Source: Phocaeicola_A sp045647865
Lineage (GTDB): Bacteria > Bacteroidota > Bacteroidia > Bacteroidales > Bacteroidaceae
DNA: 64,000 nt
Direction: 5' to 3'
Assembly: GCA_045647865.1 (NCBI GenBank)
Contig: JAZRMW010000020.1
Coordinates: 1 to 64,000 of the forward strand
Positions 15,180 to 24,333 of this stretch are shown in pieces. Positions within the stretch are counted from its first letter, which is position 1, and each line of letters starts with the position of its first letter. The translations under genes were made by a program, and so were the position numbers. The notes beneath the pieces were generated by a model that was not told the origin of the DNA, did not search any database, and worked only from the letters and a program-made list of their open reading frames with translations.

Positions 15180-15605
15180 ATGATTATAATATTGATTGCC
15201 AGTCTTGTACTGTTGGTGGTTGTGGCGTTGGGATTGGGTGCCTTGCGCAACCGTTCGATTCGCAAGAAGATTGAACGTGGCGAATTGGAGGATTTCCCCG
15301 ATATCAAGCAGATAGAGGACATGGAGTGTTGTGGTCAGCATCAGACGTGTGAGAAGGATAGTCTGTTAGCTGCCGTGAGCAAGCAGATAGAGTATTACGA
15401 CGACGAGGAACTGGATGCCTATCGGGGCGTGGCCTCGGATGCATACACCACTGAGCAGGTGGAGCAGTTCCGCGATGTGCTCTTCACGATGCAGGAGGTG
15501 GAGGTGGCCGGATGGGTGCGGAGCTTGCAATTGCGCGCCATTGAGTTGCCCGACGAACTGAAGGACGAGGTCTTTCTCATCATAGGCGAACGCCGCATGC
15601 ATTGA
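15180..15605 (+). CDS. Single-pass membrane protein, unknown function
   Basis: 141 residues. Residues 2-22 form a hydrophobic N-terminal anchor (IIILIASLVLLVVVALGLG) followed by a basic stretch, so the rest is probably cytoplasmic. A short cysteine motif, MECCGQHQTC, lies near residue 51. The remainder is acidic and helical. Homologues next to aroA in Bacteroides have been labelled phospholipase, but I see no lipase motif. The chosen ATG gives a clean membrane anchor; a longer frame would overlap aroA. The gene lies 38 bp after aroA and is likely co-transcribed. Confidence 0.8.
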   Translation: MIIILIASLVLLVVVALGLGALRNRSIRKKIERGELEDFPDIKQIEDMECCGQHQTCEKDSLLAAVSKQIEYYDDEELDAYRGVASDAYTTEQVEQFRDVLFTMQEVEVAGWVRSLQLRAIELPDELKDEVFLIIGERRMH

Positions 15606-15706
15606 TGCACTCCCCTGTTTATTTTATCTTCCATAAAAGACAATAAAAAGAGCCTTTGGGAGTTATTAATAAGGTTAAGACAATAGAACGATAAGCGATA
15701 AGAAGC

Positions 15707-18583
15707 GTGGGACGTAATAGAATATACATCATATTGGGTGTGCTGATGTGCATGGTGGCCGTAGGGTGTTCGACCAAGAAGAATACGGCCAACACCCGCC
15801 GTTGGCATGCGTTTACGGCCCGCTACAATACGTATTACAACGGACACGAGGCTTACAAGGAGGGCATGCTGGAGCAGGAACGTGCGAACAAGGATAACTA
15901 CATGGAGCCTCTCCCGTATTTCTTTATCGGCAACAAGAAGACCATAGGCACTGGAAGTGGAAACTTTGACCGTGCCATCGAAAAGTCGCAGAAAGCCATC
16001 AAACAACACTCCATCAAGAAGAAACCCAAACGCAAGGCCGGCGAGAAGAAAACCGAGAAATTGGTGCGCTGGTATGCGAAGAAGGAGTATAACCCCTTTA
16101 TCCACCACGCGTGGTTCCTGATGGGACAAGCACAATTCCAAAAGGGAGAGTTTCTGGAGGCCGCATCCACCTTCTCCTACATCAGCAGATTGTATGGCGA
16201 TGATCCTGACAAGATAGCTGAAGCCCGCCTGTGGATGGCCCGTTGCTATACGGAACTGGAGTGGTACTACGATGCGGAAGACATCTTGAACAAGGTGGAG
16301 CGGGATAGTATGCCTCGCAATTTGTCGTTCGAACGCAATGAAACGTATAGCAACTTCCTGTTGAAGCAGGGACGCTTCAAGGAGGCATTGCCCTATCTGG
16401 AGCAGGCCGTGAAAAAAGAGAAGCGGGGCAGACAACGTGCACGCCACTATTACCTCTTGGGGCAAATCTATCAGCATGAAGGGGACTACCCCCGTGCATA
16501 CGAGGCATTTACGAAGGTCATCAACTCCAATCCTCCGTATGAGATGGAATTCAATGCACGCATCAAGCGTACGGAAGTGCCCATGGGAAAAGAGAGTAGC
16601 CGTATTATCAAGAACTTGAAATCCATGGCTCGCGATCCGAAGAACAAGGAGTATCTGGATCAAGTACATTACGCCATAGGCAACATGTATCTGGCTGAAA
16701 AAGATACGTTGGAGGCCATCCGCAATTATGAGGAGGGCGCAGAAAAAAGTACACGCAACGGAGTGGAGAAGGGAGTCCTGCTCCTGCGCTTGGGAAACCT
16801 CTATTGGGAGCGGGCTGACTACGCCAATGCCCAACGTTGCTATGCAGATGTCATCGGATTGCTGGAGGACAAGGAGTCGGACGAATACCAATTGATCAGC
16901 CATCGCTCAGTGGTGTTGGACGAACTGGTAGGCCATGCGCAGGCCGTAGAGTTGCAGGATAGCTTGCAACGCCTTGCTTCCATGTCCGAAGAGGAGAGGA
17001 TGAAGGTCATCGAACAACTGATTGAACAGGTGAAGGCCGAGGAGGAAAAAGCAAAGAAAGAGGCCGAAATGGCCGAACGCATGGCTGCTCGGGAAAATGC
17101 ATTGGCCAATGCCGCGTCCAATCGTACACCTGTGGCCAATCGTACACCCGTAGGAGCTGCAGGAGGAGACCGCTCGTGGTACTTCTACAACCAGCAATTG
17201 GTGGGGCAGGGCAAGGGTGAATTCCAACGCAAATGGGGACGCCGTAAGTTGGAGGACAACTGGAGACGAAAGGTCAAGACGGTAGTCAATGCGCAGGATT
17301 TTGCTGAATTTGACTATGCTGCCGAAGATAGCCTGTTGGCATTGAGCGACTCGCTGGCTACCGACTCGTTGGGTATGGCCCAAGCCGAGGCTGACTCTCT
17401 GGTGACGGACAACAAGAACCCGCAATTCTATATCCAACAAATCCCCTTGACCGAAGAGGCTATGGCTGAATCGCATCAGATTCTCTCTGAAGGATTGTAC
17501 AATTGCGGATTGATTTATAAAGACAAACTGGAGGACTTTTCGCTGGCCGAAAAGACCTTTGCCCGTCTTTGCTCCGACTATCCCGATTTTGCACAGATGG
17601 AGACGGTTTACTATAACCTCTATCTGATGTACTCCCGATGGGGAAAGCACGAGATTGCCACGAGCTATCTGGATAGTTTGAAATCGCGCTTCCCGATGGG
17701 CGATTACACCCTCCTTCTCTCCGATCCTGACTATGCAAAGAATGCCCTGTATGGAAAGCATCTGGAAGATTCGTTGTATGTATCTACCTATGCCGCCTAT
17801 CTCCAAGGTAATTTTGTAGAAGTGGATAGTAATGCCGTATATGCATCGGCCAAATATCCTTTGGGCAAGCATCGTCCCAAATTCATGTTCTTGCACGGTA
17901 TGAGCATGTTGGAAAAGGGAGACCAACAGGGTTTCTTGAACAACTTGAAATCCATCGTGGAGAAATATCCCGAGAATGAGATTACGGAAATGGCAGGTAT
18001 GATGTTGAAGGGCGTTCAGGAAGGCCGTTTGTTACAATCGGGAAGCTTCTCCGTAGGGTCCATCTGGGCACGTCGTAGAGGTGGATTGGCCGGCGATTCG
18101 ATTGCTATGGACTCCATCCCTCAGTTTACGGCAGAGACATCCGACCCCTATCTCTTCATATTGGCTTACGAAGAGGGGGGCGTGAACGAAAACCAATTGC
18201 TCTTTGAGATAGCCCGATACAACTTCACCAACTTCATGGTGCGCAATTTCGATATCCAGTTTGTGAAGGATGGCGGTATTGCCATGATGCAGATAGGAGA
18301 GTTCATGAACTATGTCGAATGTCGCCAGTATATGAAGCGATTGTTCGCAGATGCAAGGTTGCGCGAGAAACTGGAAGGAATGCGCGCAGTGCTCATCTCC
18401 AAATCCAATTATGAACTTTTGTTGAAATATTATAGTTTTGATGATTACCAACTCTTCTACGAACAACAATTGGACAAGTTGCCTATGCCTGTCATAGACG
18501 GTTATTCGTTCGATGAACCTCAGATGCTGAATGCAGATGAGGCCGAACGCATGGAAGAGGAGTGGGAAGAAGTGGACGAGTAA
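15707..18583 (+). CDS. porW: TPR lipoprotein, PorW/SprE family
   Basis: 958 residues. A lipoprotein signal peptide ends with Cys21 (VAVGC). The mature N-terminus has RWHAFTARYNTYYNGHEAYK, which I associate with the gliding/T9SS lipoprotein family SprE (Flavobacterium) and PorW (Porphyromonas). Tetratricopeptide-type helices fill about residues 130-410. A charged coiled-coil stretch (about 425-480, KAEEEKAKKEAEMAERMAAR) follows, then more helical repeats. SprE/PorW support type IX secretion. Here the gene sits 13 bp before porX, in a genome segment with no core T9SS gene. The role outside T9SS is unknown. Confidence 0.75.
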   Translation: MGRNRIYIILGVLMCMVAVGCSTKKNTANTRRWHAFTARYNTYYNGHEAYKEGMLEQERANKDNYMEPLPYFFIGNKKTIGTGSGNFDRAIEKSQKAIKQHSIKKKPKRKAGEKKTEKLVRWYAKKEYNPFIHHAWFLMGQAQFQKGEFLEAASTFSYISRLYGDDPDKIAEARLWMARCYTELEWYYDAEDILNKVERDSMPRNLSFERNETYSNFLLKQGRFKEALPYLEQAVKKEKRGRQRARHYYLLGQIYQHEGDYPRAYEAFTKVINSNPPYEMEFNARIKRTEVPMGKESSRIIKNLKSMARDPKNKEYLDQVHYAIGNMYLAEKDTLEAIRNYEEGAEKSTRNGVEKGVLLLRLGNLYWERADYANAQRCYADVIGLLEDKESDEYQLISHRSVVLDELVGHAQAVELQDSLQRLASMSEEERMKVIEQLIEQVKAEEEKAKKEAEMAERMAARENALANAASNRTPVANRTPVGAAGGDRSWYFYNQQLVGQGKGEFQRKWGRRKLEDNWRRKVKTVVNAQDFAEFDYAAEDSLLALSDSLATDSLGMAQAEADSLVTDNKNPQFYIQQIPLTEEAMAESHQILSEGLYNCGLIYKDKLEDFSLAEKTFARLCSDYPDFAQMETVYYNLYLMYSRWGKHEIATSYLDSLKSRFPMGDYTLLLSDPDYAKNALYGKHLEDSLYVSTYAAYLQGNFVEVDSNAVYASAKYPLGKHRPKFMFLHGMSMLEKGDQQGFLNNLKSIVEKYPENEITEMAGMMLKGVQEGRLLQSGSFSVGSIWARRRGGLAGDSIAMDSIPQFTAETSDPYLFILAYEEGGVNENQLLFEIARYNFTNFMVRNFDIQFVKDGGIAMMQIGEFMNYVECRQYMKRLFADARLREKLEGMRAVLISKSNYELLLKYYSFDDYQLFYEQQLDKLPMPVIDGYSFDEPQMLNADEAERMEEEWEEVDE

Positions 18584-18596
18584 GAAGGATACGATT

Positions 18597-20147
18597 ATGA
18601 AGAATGGATTATTGCTTTGGGCCGATGATGAGATGGAATTGCTCCGTCCTCACGTGATGTTTCTTGAAAACAAGGGATACGAGGTGATGACGGCAACCAA
18701 TGGTCAGGATGCGCTGGACTTGTGTCGCGAGCATACGTTCGACCTCATCATGCTCGACGAGAATATGCCAGGTCTTAGTGGATTGGAGACGCTTGCACGA
18801 ATCAAGGACATGTATCCGGCCATCCCTGTCGTGATGGTCACCAAGAGTGAGGAGGAGAACATCATGGATCAGGCTATCGGCTCCCAGATTGCGGATTATC
18901 TGATAAAGCCCGTGAACCCTCATCAGATATTGATGACACTGAAGAAGAATATCCATCGGAATGACATCCTGACGGAAAAGACCGATACGAACTATCAGCA
19001 GAACTTCGGTAAATTGGGAATGCAAATCAACGATGCCCGCACGTGTGAAGAGTGGATGGAGGTCTATCGCCAATTGGTGTCATGGGAATTGCAATTGTCT
19101 GAAGCGGATAGCAACATGACCGATATGTTGCGCATGCAGAAGGATGAAGGAAACAATGGCTTTGCCAAGTTCATCAAGAAAAACTATCTGGATTGGATCA
19201 ATTCGCCCGAGACACGTCCGTTGATGAGCCCCGACATCTTCAAACGCAAGATTTTTCCCAGTATCGATCGGGGAGAGAAAGTCTTCCTTATCGTGTTCGA
19301 TAATTTTCGATATGACCAGTGGCGCCAGCTCGCAGGCGAACTCATCCAGGGATTCTCTGTGGAGGATGAACTCTATATGAGTATCCTTCCTACGGCTACC
19401 CAATATGCCCGCAATGCGATCTTCAGCGGACTAATGCCGAACAAAATAGCCCAAATGTTCCCTGACCTTTGGGTGGATGAAGACGAGGAAGAGGGCAAGA
19501 ACCTTAACGAAGCTCCCCTTATCCAAACGCAAATTGACAGATTCCGTCGGAAAGACACTTTCTCATACCACAAAGTCAACGACTCTTCTGGAGCTGAAAA
19601 ATTGGTTAGCCAATTCAGCCAATTCAAGCATTACGACCTCAATGTCGTTGTGCTCAACTTCATAGATTTGCTCAGTCATGCACGCACCGAGAGTAAAACC
19701 GTGCGTGAATTGGCCGGAGATGAGGCTGCCTATCGTAGCATCACACTTTCGTGGTTCCGCCATTCTCCCGTGCGTGACCTGTTGAAACTCTTGGCCGATA
19801 GCGAATATACCGTTTTCATCACTACGGATCACGGAAGTATCCGTGTGGACAAGGCACTCAAGGTCGTGGGTGACCGTAATGTCAATACCAATCTGCGATA
19901 CAAGTTGGGCAAGAATCTCAGCTACAATTCCAAGGAAGTGTATGAAATCAAGGAACCCGCCAAGGCCCAACTTCCTTCGCCTAACATCAGCACGACCTAC
20001 ATCTTTGCTATGGGCGGAGACTTCTTTGCTTACCCCAACAATTATAACCATTATGTCTCTTATTACAAGGATACCTTCCAACACGGAGGAATCTCGATGG
20101 AAGAGATGCTCATCCCGTTGATAACATTAAGACCGAAGAAAAAATAG
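18597..20147 (+). CDS. porX: PorX: response regulator with PglZ/alkaline-phosphatase-like domain
   Basis: 516 residues. Residues 1-125 are a CheY-like receiver with acidic pocket Asp10-Asp11, phospho-acceptor Asp54 (IMLDENMPG), Thr82 and Lys104. A helical linker follows, then a PglZ-type alkaline-phosphatase-superfamily domain (about 220-516) with FDNFRYDQWR, FITTDHGSIRVDKA and a final HGGISMEEM. In Porphyromonas, PorX works with the PorY kinase in T9SS regulation and its PglZ domain hydrolyses nucleotides. Domain output here is inferred. The ATG chosen follows the porW stop by 13 bp. tsaE starts 3 bp downstream. Confidence 0.92.
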   Translation: MKNGLLLWADDEMELLRPHVMFLENKGYEVMTATNGQDALDLCREHTFDLIMLDENMPGLSGLETLARIKDMYPAIPVVMVTKSEEENIMDQAIGSQIADYLIKPVNPHQILMTLKKNIHRNDILTEKTDTNYQQNFGKLGMQINDARTCEEWMEVYRQLVSWELQLSEADSNMTDMLRMQKDEGNNGFAKFIKKNYLDWINSPETRPLMSPDIFKRKIFPSIDRGEKVFLIVFDNFRYDQWRQLAGELIQGFSVEDELYMSILPTATQYARNAIFSGLMPNKIAQMFPDLWVDEDEEEGKNLNEAPLIQTQIDRFRRKDTFSYHKVNDSSGAEKLVSQFSQFKHYDLNVVVLNFIDLLSHARTESKTVRELAGDEAAYRSITLSWFRHSPVRDLLKLLADSEYTVFITTDHGSIRVDKALKVVGDRNVNTNLRYKLGKNLSYNSKEVYEIKEPAKAQLPSPNISTTYIFAMGGDFFAYPNNYNHYVSYYKDTFQHGGISMEEMLIPLITLRPKKK

Positions 20148-20150
20148 AAT

Positions 20151-20564
20151 ATGGAAATAAAGATTACTTCATTAGAGACCATTCATGAAGCTGCCCGCCA
20201 ATTCATTGGTGCTATGGACGAAAATACAGTCTTTGCCTTTTATGGCAAAATGGGAACTGGGAAAACAACTTTTGTCAAAGCTGTATGTGAAGAGTTAGGG
20301 GTGACCGATGTCATCAATTCGCCTACCTTTGCCATTGTCAACGAATACCGTGCGGATGAGTCGGGCGAACTCATCTATCACTTCGACTTTTATCGTATCA
20401 AGCGTCTAGAGGAGGTATATGACATGGGATATGAAGATTATTTCTATAGTGGTGCCCTCTGCTTCATTGAATGGCCCGAATTGGTAGAGGAAGTTCTTCC
20501 AGAAGATGCCATCCGTGTCACTATCGAAGAACAAGAGGATGGCACAAGAGTGGTCCGATTCTGA
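20151..20564 (+). CDS. tsaE: tRNA threonylcarbamoyladenosine biosynthesis ATPase TsaE
   Basis: 137 residues, normal TsaE length. A Walker A motif GKMGTGKTT spans residues 32-40, and NSPTFAIVNEY and HFDFYRI follow, as expected for the family. TsaE is the ATPase that drives the TsaB-TsaD-TsaC t6A-forming machinery for ANN-decoding tRNAs. It starts 3 bp after porX, so the two are co-translated; porX-tsaE linkage is common in Bacteroidetes. Confidence 0.95.
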   Translation: MEIKITSLETIHEAARQFIGAMDENTVFAFYGKMGTGKTTFVKAVCEELGVTDVINSPTFAIVNEYRADESGELIYHFDFYRIKRLEEVYDMGYEDYFYSGALCFIEWPELVEEVLPEDAIRVTIEEQEDGTRVVRF

Positions 20565-20647
20565 ATATGATTGATTCCCTATGTGCTGATAAGCAAGTTA
20601 AGTGTATTGGCATATTGGGCATATGTACACATTAGTAAAATTAACCT

Positions 20648-20821
20648 ATGTTACCCACTGATCCGATGATTCTGTTCGGCTTCATCAATATGAAGTTGCG
20701 CGACCAATACCCCTCACTTGATGCTCTTTGTGAGGAACTGGAGATTGACAAAGAGCAACTTCTCGCCACTCTTGCTTCCGTAGGTTTTGAGTATAGCGAG
20801 GAAAATAACAAGTTTTGGTAA
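20648..20821 (+). CDS. DUF4250 small protein
   Basis: 57 residues starting MLPTDPMILFGFINMKLRDQ, the recognisable DUF4250 pattern. The rest is a helix-turn-helix-like fold with LDALCEELEIDKEQLLATLA. It is a small cytoplasmic protein of unknown role. It begins 83 bp after tsaE and is followed by a hairpin terminator about 90 bp later, so it is likely the last gene of the porW-porX-tsaE transcript. Confidence 0.85.
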   Translation: MLPTDPMILFGFINMKLRDQYPSLDALCEELEIDKEQLLATLASVGFEYSEENNKFW

Positions 20822-20907
20822 AGTTTGCGTATAATAAATGGCAGAATCTGTTTATAGTATAGAATATATAAGTATATAGTTATATAGCATACAAGAAATG
20901 CATACAA

Positions 20908-20950
20908 GAAATTCGCCTCGTTCACAGGAATCGTGAATGAGGCGGATTCT
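20908..20950 (+). terminator. Hairpin terminator after DUF4250
   Basis: GAATTCGCCTCGTTCAC pairs with GTGAATGAGGCGGATTC (13 of 17 positions paired around a 7-nt loop), then TTTT. It closes the plus-strand operon before the convergent M48 gene. Confidence 0.75.
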
Positions 20951-21044
20951 TTTGGGAAAAGAGGGTGTTCAAAATCAATGTAGGTGTTTGCCTTACAAAC
21001 TGATTTGCTCTTTTCGAATCAGTTTACACGTCCCCTCTATAAAA

Positions 21045-21908
21045 TCACTTGGTCGTTAATTTGAATGAGGGTTTTGAGGCGTTGTTTGAGGTGCTTGTAG
21101 AAGATGTGGAAGAATTGTCAATCTCCAACATCTTCTTGATTTTGGGGAGCTCTTTGTTGATGTTCTTGATGCGGGTAGCATCGCTTGGATGGGTACTCAT
21201 GAACTCGGGTATTTGTTGTCCGTTGCCAGACATTTTTTGCCAGAATCCGATAGCAACATCGGGGTTGTATCCAGCGATTGCCATCAAGATAAGCCCCATG
21301 TAGTCTGCTTCCGTTTCATGTTTGCGCGAGAAGGGGAGTGCTACACCGTATTGTGCCCCCAATCCATAGACTTGTGCGGCCATGCTTTGTACGGCGGCAC
21401 TCTTCTCGGATACGGCGGCATTCAAAATCTGTGCGCCATATTCGGTAAGCATCTGTTGGCTCATTCGCTCGTTGCTATGTTTGGCTACGGCATGTGCAAC
21501 TTCGTGTCCTACAACCACGGCCAATTCGTCTTCCGAGGAGACGAGGTTCATCAATCCTTCGTACACCACAATCTTTCCTCCGGGCATACAGAAGGCGTTT
21601 ATTTGGTTGTCGTTTACGAGATTGAACTCCCATGCAAAGTTGGCCAACTCACTTTCCAATCCGCTTGCACGCAGGTATTTCTCGGTTGCATCAGCAATGC
21701 GTTGGCCTACTCGGACAACCATGGCCGAACGGGAGGCATTACCCGAACGGGGAGCGGTGCTGATGTAGCTACTATATTGGTTGAGACTGGCTGAAAGGAC
21801 TTCCTGGTCGCTCACCAAGAGGACTTGTCTTCGTCCTGTGATAGGCACCGTGCTACATCCCGCCCAAAGGAGGGATACAATCGCGAGGGAGAGGAGAAAT
21901 TTCTTCAT
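21045..21908 (-). CDS. M48 family metalloprotease, lipoprotein
   Basis: 287 residues. The lipoprotein signal ends at Cys18 (LLWAGC). The zinc site is HEVAH (His135, Glu136, His139), with Glu198 in HETEADYMG as the third ligand. NAFCMPGGKIVVYEG upstream is a typical M48 strand. Relatives such as LoiP/BepA are periplasmic lipoproteins that degrade or help fold damaged outer-membrane proteins. The C-terminal 30 residues are Ser/Thr/Asn-rich and low complexity. A beta-barrel protein gene lies 54 bp upstream on the same strand. Confidence 0.92.
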   Translation of the reverse strand: MKKFLLSLAIVSLLWAGCSTVPITGRRQVLLVSDQEVLSASLNQYSSYISTAPRSGNASRSAMVVRVGQRIADATEKYLRASGLESELANFAWEFNLVNDNQINAFCMPGGKIVVYEGLMNLVSSEDELAVVVGHEVAHAVAKHSNERMSQQMLTEYGAQILNAAVSEKSAAVQSMAAQVYGLGAQYGVALPFSRKHETEADYMGLILMAIAGYNPDVAIGFWQKMSGNGQQIPEFMSTHPSDATRIKNINKELPKIKKMLEIDNSSTSSTSTSNNASKPSFKLTTK

Positions 21909-21962
21909 GATAAATCTACGTTCGCTTTTTATCTCAAACTTTCAAAAGATGTTGGATATAGA

Positions 21963-22466
21963 TTAAAAATAAAGGCCGAATCCCAATTTGAAACCTACTT
22001 TGCTATAATCGCTATCCTTGAAACTGAGGTCGTAGTAGATGGCTGGTTCAATGGTGGCCGTACGGCTGAGGAAGAATGCATAACCCGCTTCAAAAGACCA
22101 AAGTCCATCGTTGAACTTCTCGTTTTTTACTTTGGCATTCTCCTCATATTCATAATGACGGAATTTGATGCCTGTACCTACGTAGATGCCATTTTGGCTG
22201 AAATAATAGCGTCCGCCCACTCCGAAGGTGGCGCTTCGTTCGCCCAATTTGTGATATACTCCTTCGCCATTGAGCATTAGGGCAATGTCATCGAATAGGA
22301 AGGTTCCGGCTGTAATTTGTCCTCCCAAACGCAATTCTTCAGAACCGTTATAAGAGATTCCCAAATTGGTGACGGCGGTATTGAAATACCATTTGTTTTG
22401 TTCGAATTGTGCATGTGCCAATGTCGTAGTAGCCAACATGACAAGGCATAGTAATAGTTTTTTCAT
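21963..22466 (-). CDS. Small outer-membrane beta-barrel protein
   Basis: 167 residues with a signal peptide (about 1-19, LAHAQ). The mature part alternates hydrophobic and polar residues over about eight strands, and the last residue is Phe, as in OmpA/OmpW-like barrels (LGFGLYF). Each strand is short and glycine-aromatic rich. It should sit in the outer membrane as a small porin-like or structural barrel; no ligand can be inferred. It is flanked by a small inner-membrane protein gene 15 bp upstream and the M48 protease downstream on the same strand. Confidence 0.8.
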   Translation of the reverse strand: MKKLLLCLVMLATTTLAHAQFEQNKWYFNTAVTNLGISYNGSEELRLGGQITAGTFLFDDIALMLNGEGVYHKLGERSATFGVGGRYYFSQNGIYVGTGIKFRHYEYEENAKVKNEKFNDGLWSFEAGYAFFLSRTATIEPAIYYDLSFKDSDYSKVGFKLGFGLYF

Positions 22467-22481
22467 ATTTTTATCTTTATA

Positions 22482-22709
22482 TTATTTGTTTCCACGTTGA
22501 TTCATTTCCTCTTCTCGTTTGGCCATCATCTGTTCCTTCTTGCGAAGAACCCACCAGAGCAGGATGATAATCAGATAAGAAGCGCCGATGGTTCCCCATT
22601 TCTCCATATCGCTCAACTCTTGGTTACGGGGGATAAAATAGATGGCCATGGCCGTGGCATAGATGAAAAGGGCCAACGGCATGATGACGGATTTTTTATA
22701 ACGTTTCAT
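22482..22709 (-). CDS. Small two-helix membrane protein
   Basis: 75 residues with hydrophobic helices at about 9-27 and 40-57, then a charged tail (RKKEQMMAKREEEMNQRG). No family name recognised. It lies between cstA (63 bp upstream on the same strand) and the beta-barrel gene. Confidence 0.7.
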   Translation of the reverse strand: MKRYKKSVIMPLALFIYATAMAIYFIPRNQELSDMEKWGTIGASYLIIILLWWVLRKKEQMMAKREEEMNQRGNK

Positions 22710-22772
22710 ATATTGTTTTATTTGAAGTGATTAACAAGGAGATAAGCAGTTTCTTACTCCTGCAATTTTTAT

Positions 22773-24209
22773 TTAAATTCTTTTGTCTTCGTGATTTTTC
22801 TTCCAAACCATAAACCAAGCCAATCCTATCAAAGTACATAAACCTCCGATGGCATATCCCCATGTGTAGGGCAATGAGAACCCTTCAGGTGCCATGCTGA
22901 TATAGGTAGAACATACACACGTCATCAATAAGGCGGGAAGTAATGTGATGTAGAAGTTCTTACGTTTGAGCGTCAGATATACCGTGATGGCCCAAAGGGT
23001 AAAGACTGACATTGTCTGATTACACCAGGCAAAGTATCGCCAAATGATCTTGAAACCATTGGCATCGGTCAAACTGTATATCAAAATGGCGATGGTAATG
23101 GCAAAAATCGGTACGCAGATTATCAGACGATTGCGAATCTTCTTTTGATCGAAACGGAGGAAGTCGGCCATGATGAGTCGTGCTGAACGCAATGCCGTGT
23201 CACCACTGGTAATGGGAGCCGCTACAATCCCCAATATGGCAAGGATTCCTCCGAAAGTTCCTAACCAATCTTTGGAGATCTGAGTAGCTACCGAAGCACC
23301 CGAGAAGGCTTTGCCTGTCACTTGGTCAATGATACCGTTCTCTTGGAAGAAATAAGTAGCTGCTGCTGCCCAGATAAGCGCTACAATACCTTCAGCTACC
23401 ATGGCTCCGTAGAAGATGGGACGTCCGTGCTTTTCGTTCTCCATACAACGTGCCATCAAAGGCGACTGGGTGGCATGGAAACCGCTGATAGCTCCACAGG
23501 CAATAGAGATGAACATCATCGGAAAGATAGGGTTCGAATCATACTTAGTGCCGAATCCTTCCCACATCTCGGGCAGGTCGGGCATTTTTACGTAGAGCAT
23601 CACCACAATTCCTAATGCCATAAACAACAGAGCTCCTGCAAAGAGCGGATAGATACGGCCGATAATCTTATCTACAGGCATCATTGTTGCCAATATATAA
23701 TATAGGAATATGATAGCCATCCAGAAGATAAAATCCAATGACGCAGGAGTCATACCTGCTAGCAATTCTGCTGGGCCGGACACGAAGACGGCACCGACAA
23801 GTACCATCAATACCATGGCGAAAACACAGAAAATCGTTTTGGTTCGTTTCCCTAAAAAACGACCGATGATTTCGGGCAGACTTTCACCTCCATTACGAAT
23901 GGAAAGCATTCCTGAGAAATAATCATGTACGGCTCCAGCAAAAATAGTTCCTAATACAATCCATAGGTATGAAGCTGTGCCGAATTGGGCTCCCATGATG
24001 GCACCGAAAATAGGACCGAGACCTGCAATGTTGAGGAATTGAATCATGAATATCTTCCAGTTGGGGAGACGGATGAAATCTACTCCATCGGCTTGGGTGA
24101 TGGCTGGTGTCTGACGTTGGGGGTCGGGTACAAATACACGTTCTACATAGCGGCCATAAATGAAATAACCGCCAATCAAGAGTAGCAGGGCTAATGTAAA
24201 CGTAATCAT
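22773..24209 (-). CDS. cstA: CstA-type pyruvate/peptide transporter
   Basis: 478 residues with about 13 membrane helices. It is the short form of the carbon-starvation protein CstA (E. coli is about 700). Family blocks include NIAGLGPIFGAIMGAQFG, the helix after HDYFSGMLSIRNGGESLPE, and GAISGFHATQSPLMARC. CstA-family proteins import peptides or pyruvate under nutrient limitation; which one applies is not readable. The start chosen lies 26 bp downstream of a TAnnTTTG box. The longer frame would run past that promoter. Confidence 0.92.
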   Translation of the reverse strand: MITFTLALLLLIGGYFIYGRYVERVFVPDPQRQTPAITQADGVDFIRLPNWKIFMIQFLNIAGLGPIFGAIMGAQFGTASYLWIVLGTIFAGAVHDYFSGMLSIRNGGESLPEIIGRFLGKRTKTIFCVFAMVLMVLVGAVFVSGPAELLAGMTPASLDFIFWMAIIFLYYILATMMPVDKIIGRIYPLFAGALLFMALGIVVMLYVKMPDLPEMWEGFGTKYDSNPIFPMMFISIACGAISGFHATQSPLMARCMENEKHGRPIFYGAMVAEGIVALIWAAAATYFFQENGIIDQVTGKAFSGASVATQISKDWLGTFGGILAILGIVAAPITSGDTALRSARLIMADFLRFDQKKIRNRLIICVPIFAITIAILIYSLTDANGFKIIWRYFAWCNQTMSVFTLWAITVYLTLKRKNFYITLLPALLMTCVCSTYISMAPEGFSLPYTWGYAIGGLCTLIGLAWFMVWKKNHEDKRI

Positions 24210-24234
24210 ATTTCTATCGTTGCTAAAAACGATG

Positions 24235-24242
24235 CAAAAGTA
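24235..24242 (-). promoter_or_regulatory. -7 promoter box for cstA
   Basis: Minus-strand TACTTTTG matches TAnnTTTG, 26 bp ahead of the chosen cstA start, so the leader is short. Confidence 0.55.
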
Positions 24243-24306
24243 AGGAAATCTTGGAAAAATTGTAGCATTGGACACCGATTATTTAGATTAATTAGACAGA
24301 AATACG

Positions 24307-24314
24307 TAACTTTG
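24307..24314 (+). promoter_or_regulatory. -7 promoter box for the GHL10 gene
   Basis: TAACTTTG matches TAnnTTTG, 20 bp upstream of the start codon and divergent from the cstA promoter. Confidence 0.55.
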
Positions 24315-24333
24315 TGGCGAAAATTTAGAATAA

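Noticed and set aside
15419..18469. Long antisense frames opposite porW and its neighbour
   Set aside because: They mirror a strongly supported TPR lipoprotein gene; their composition follows the complement of its codons.
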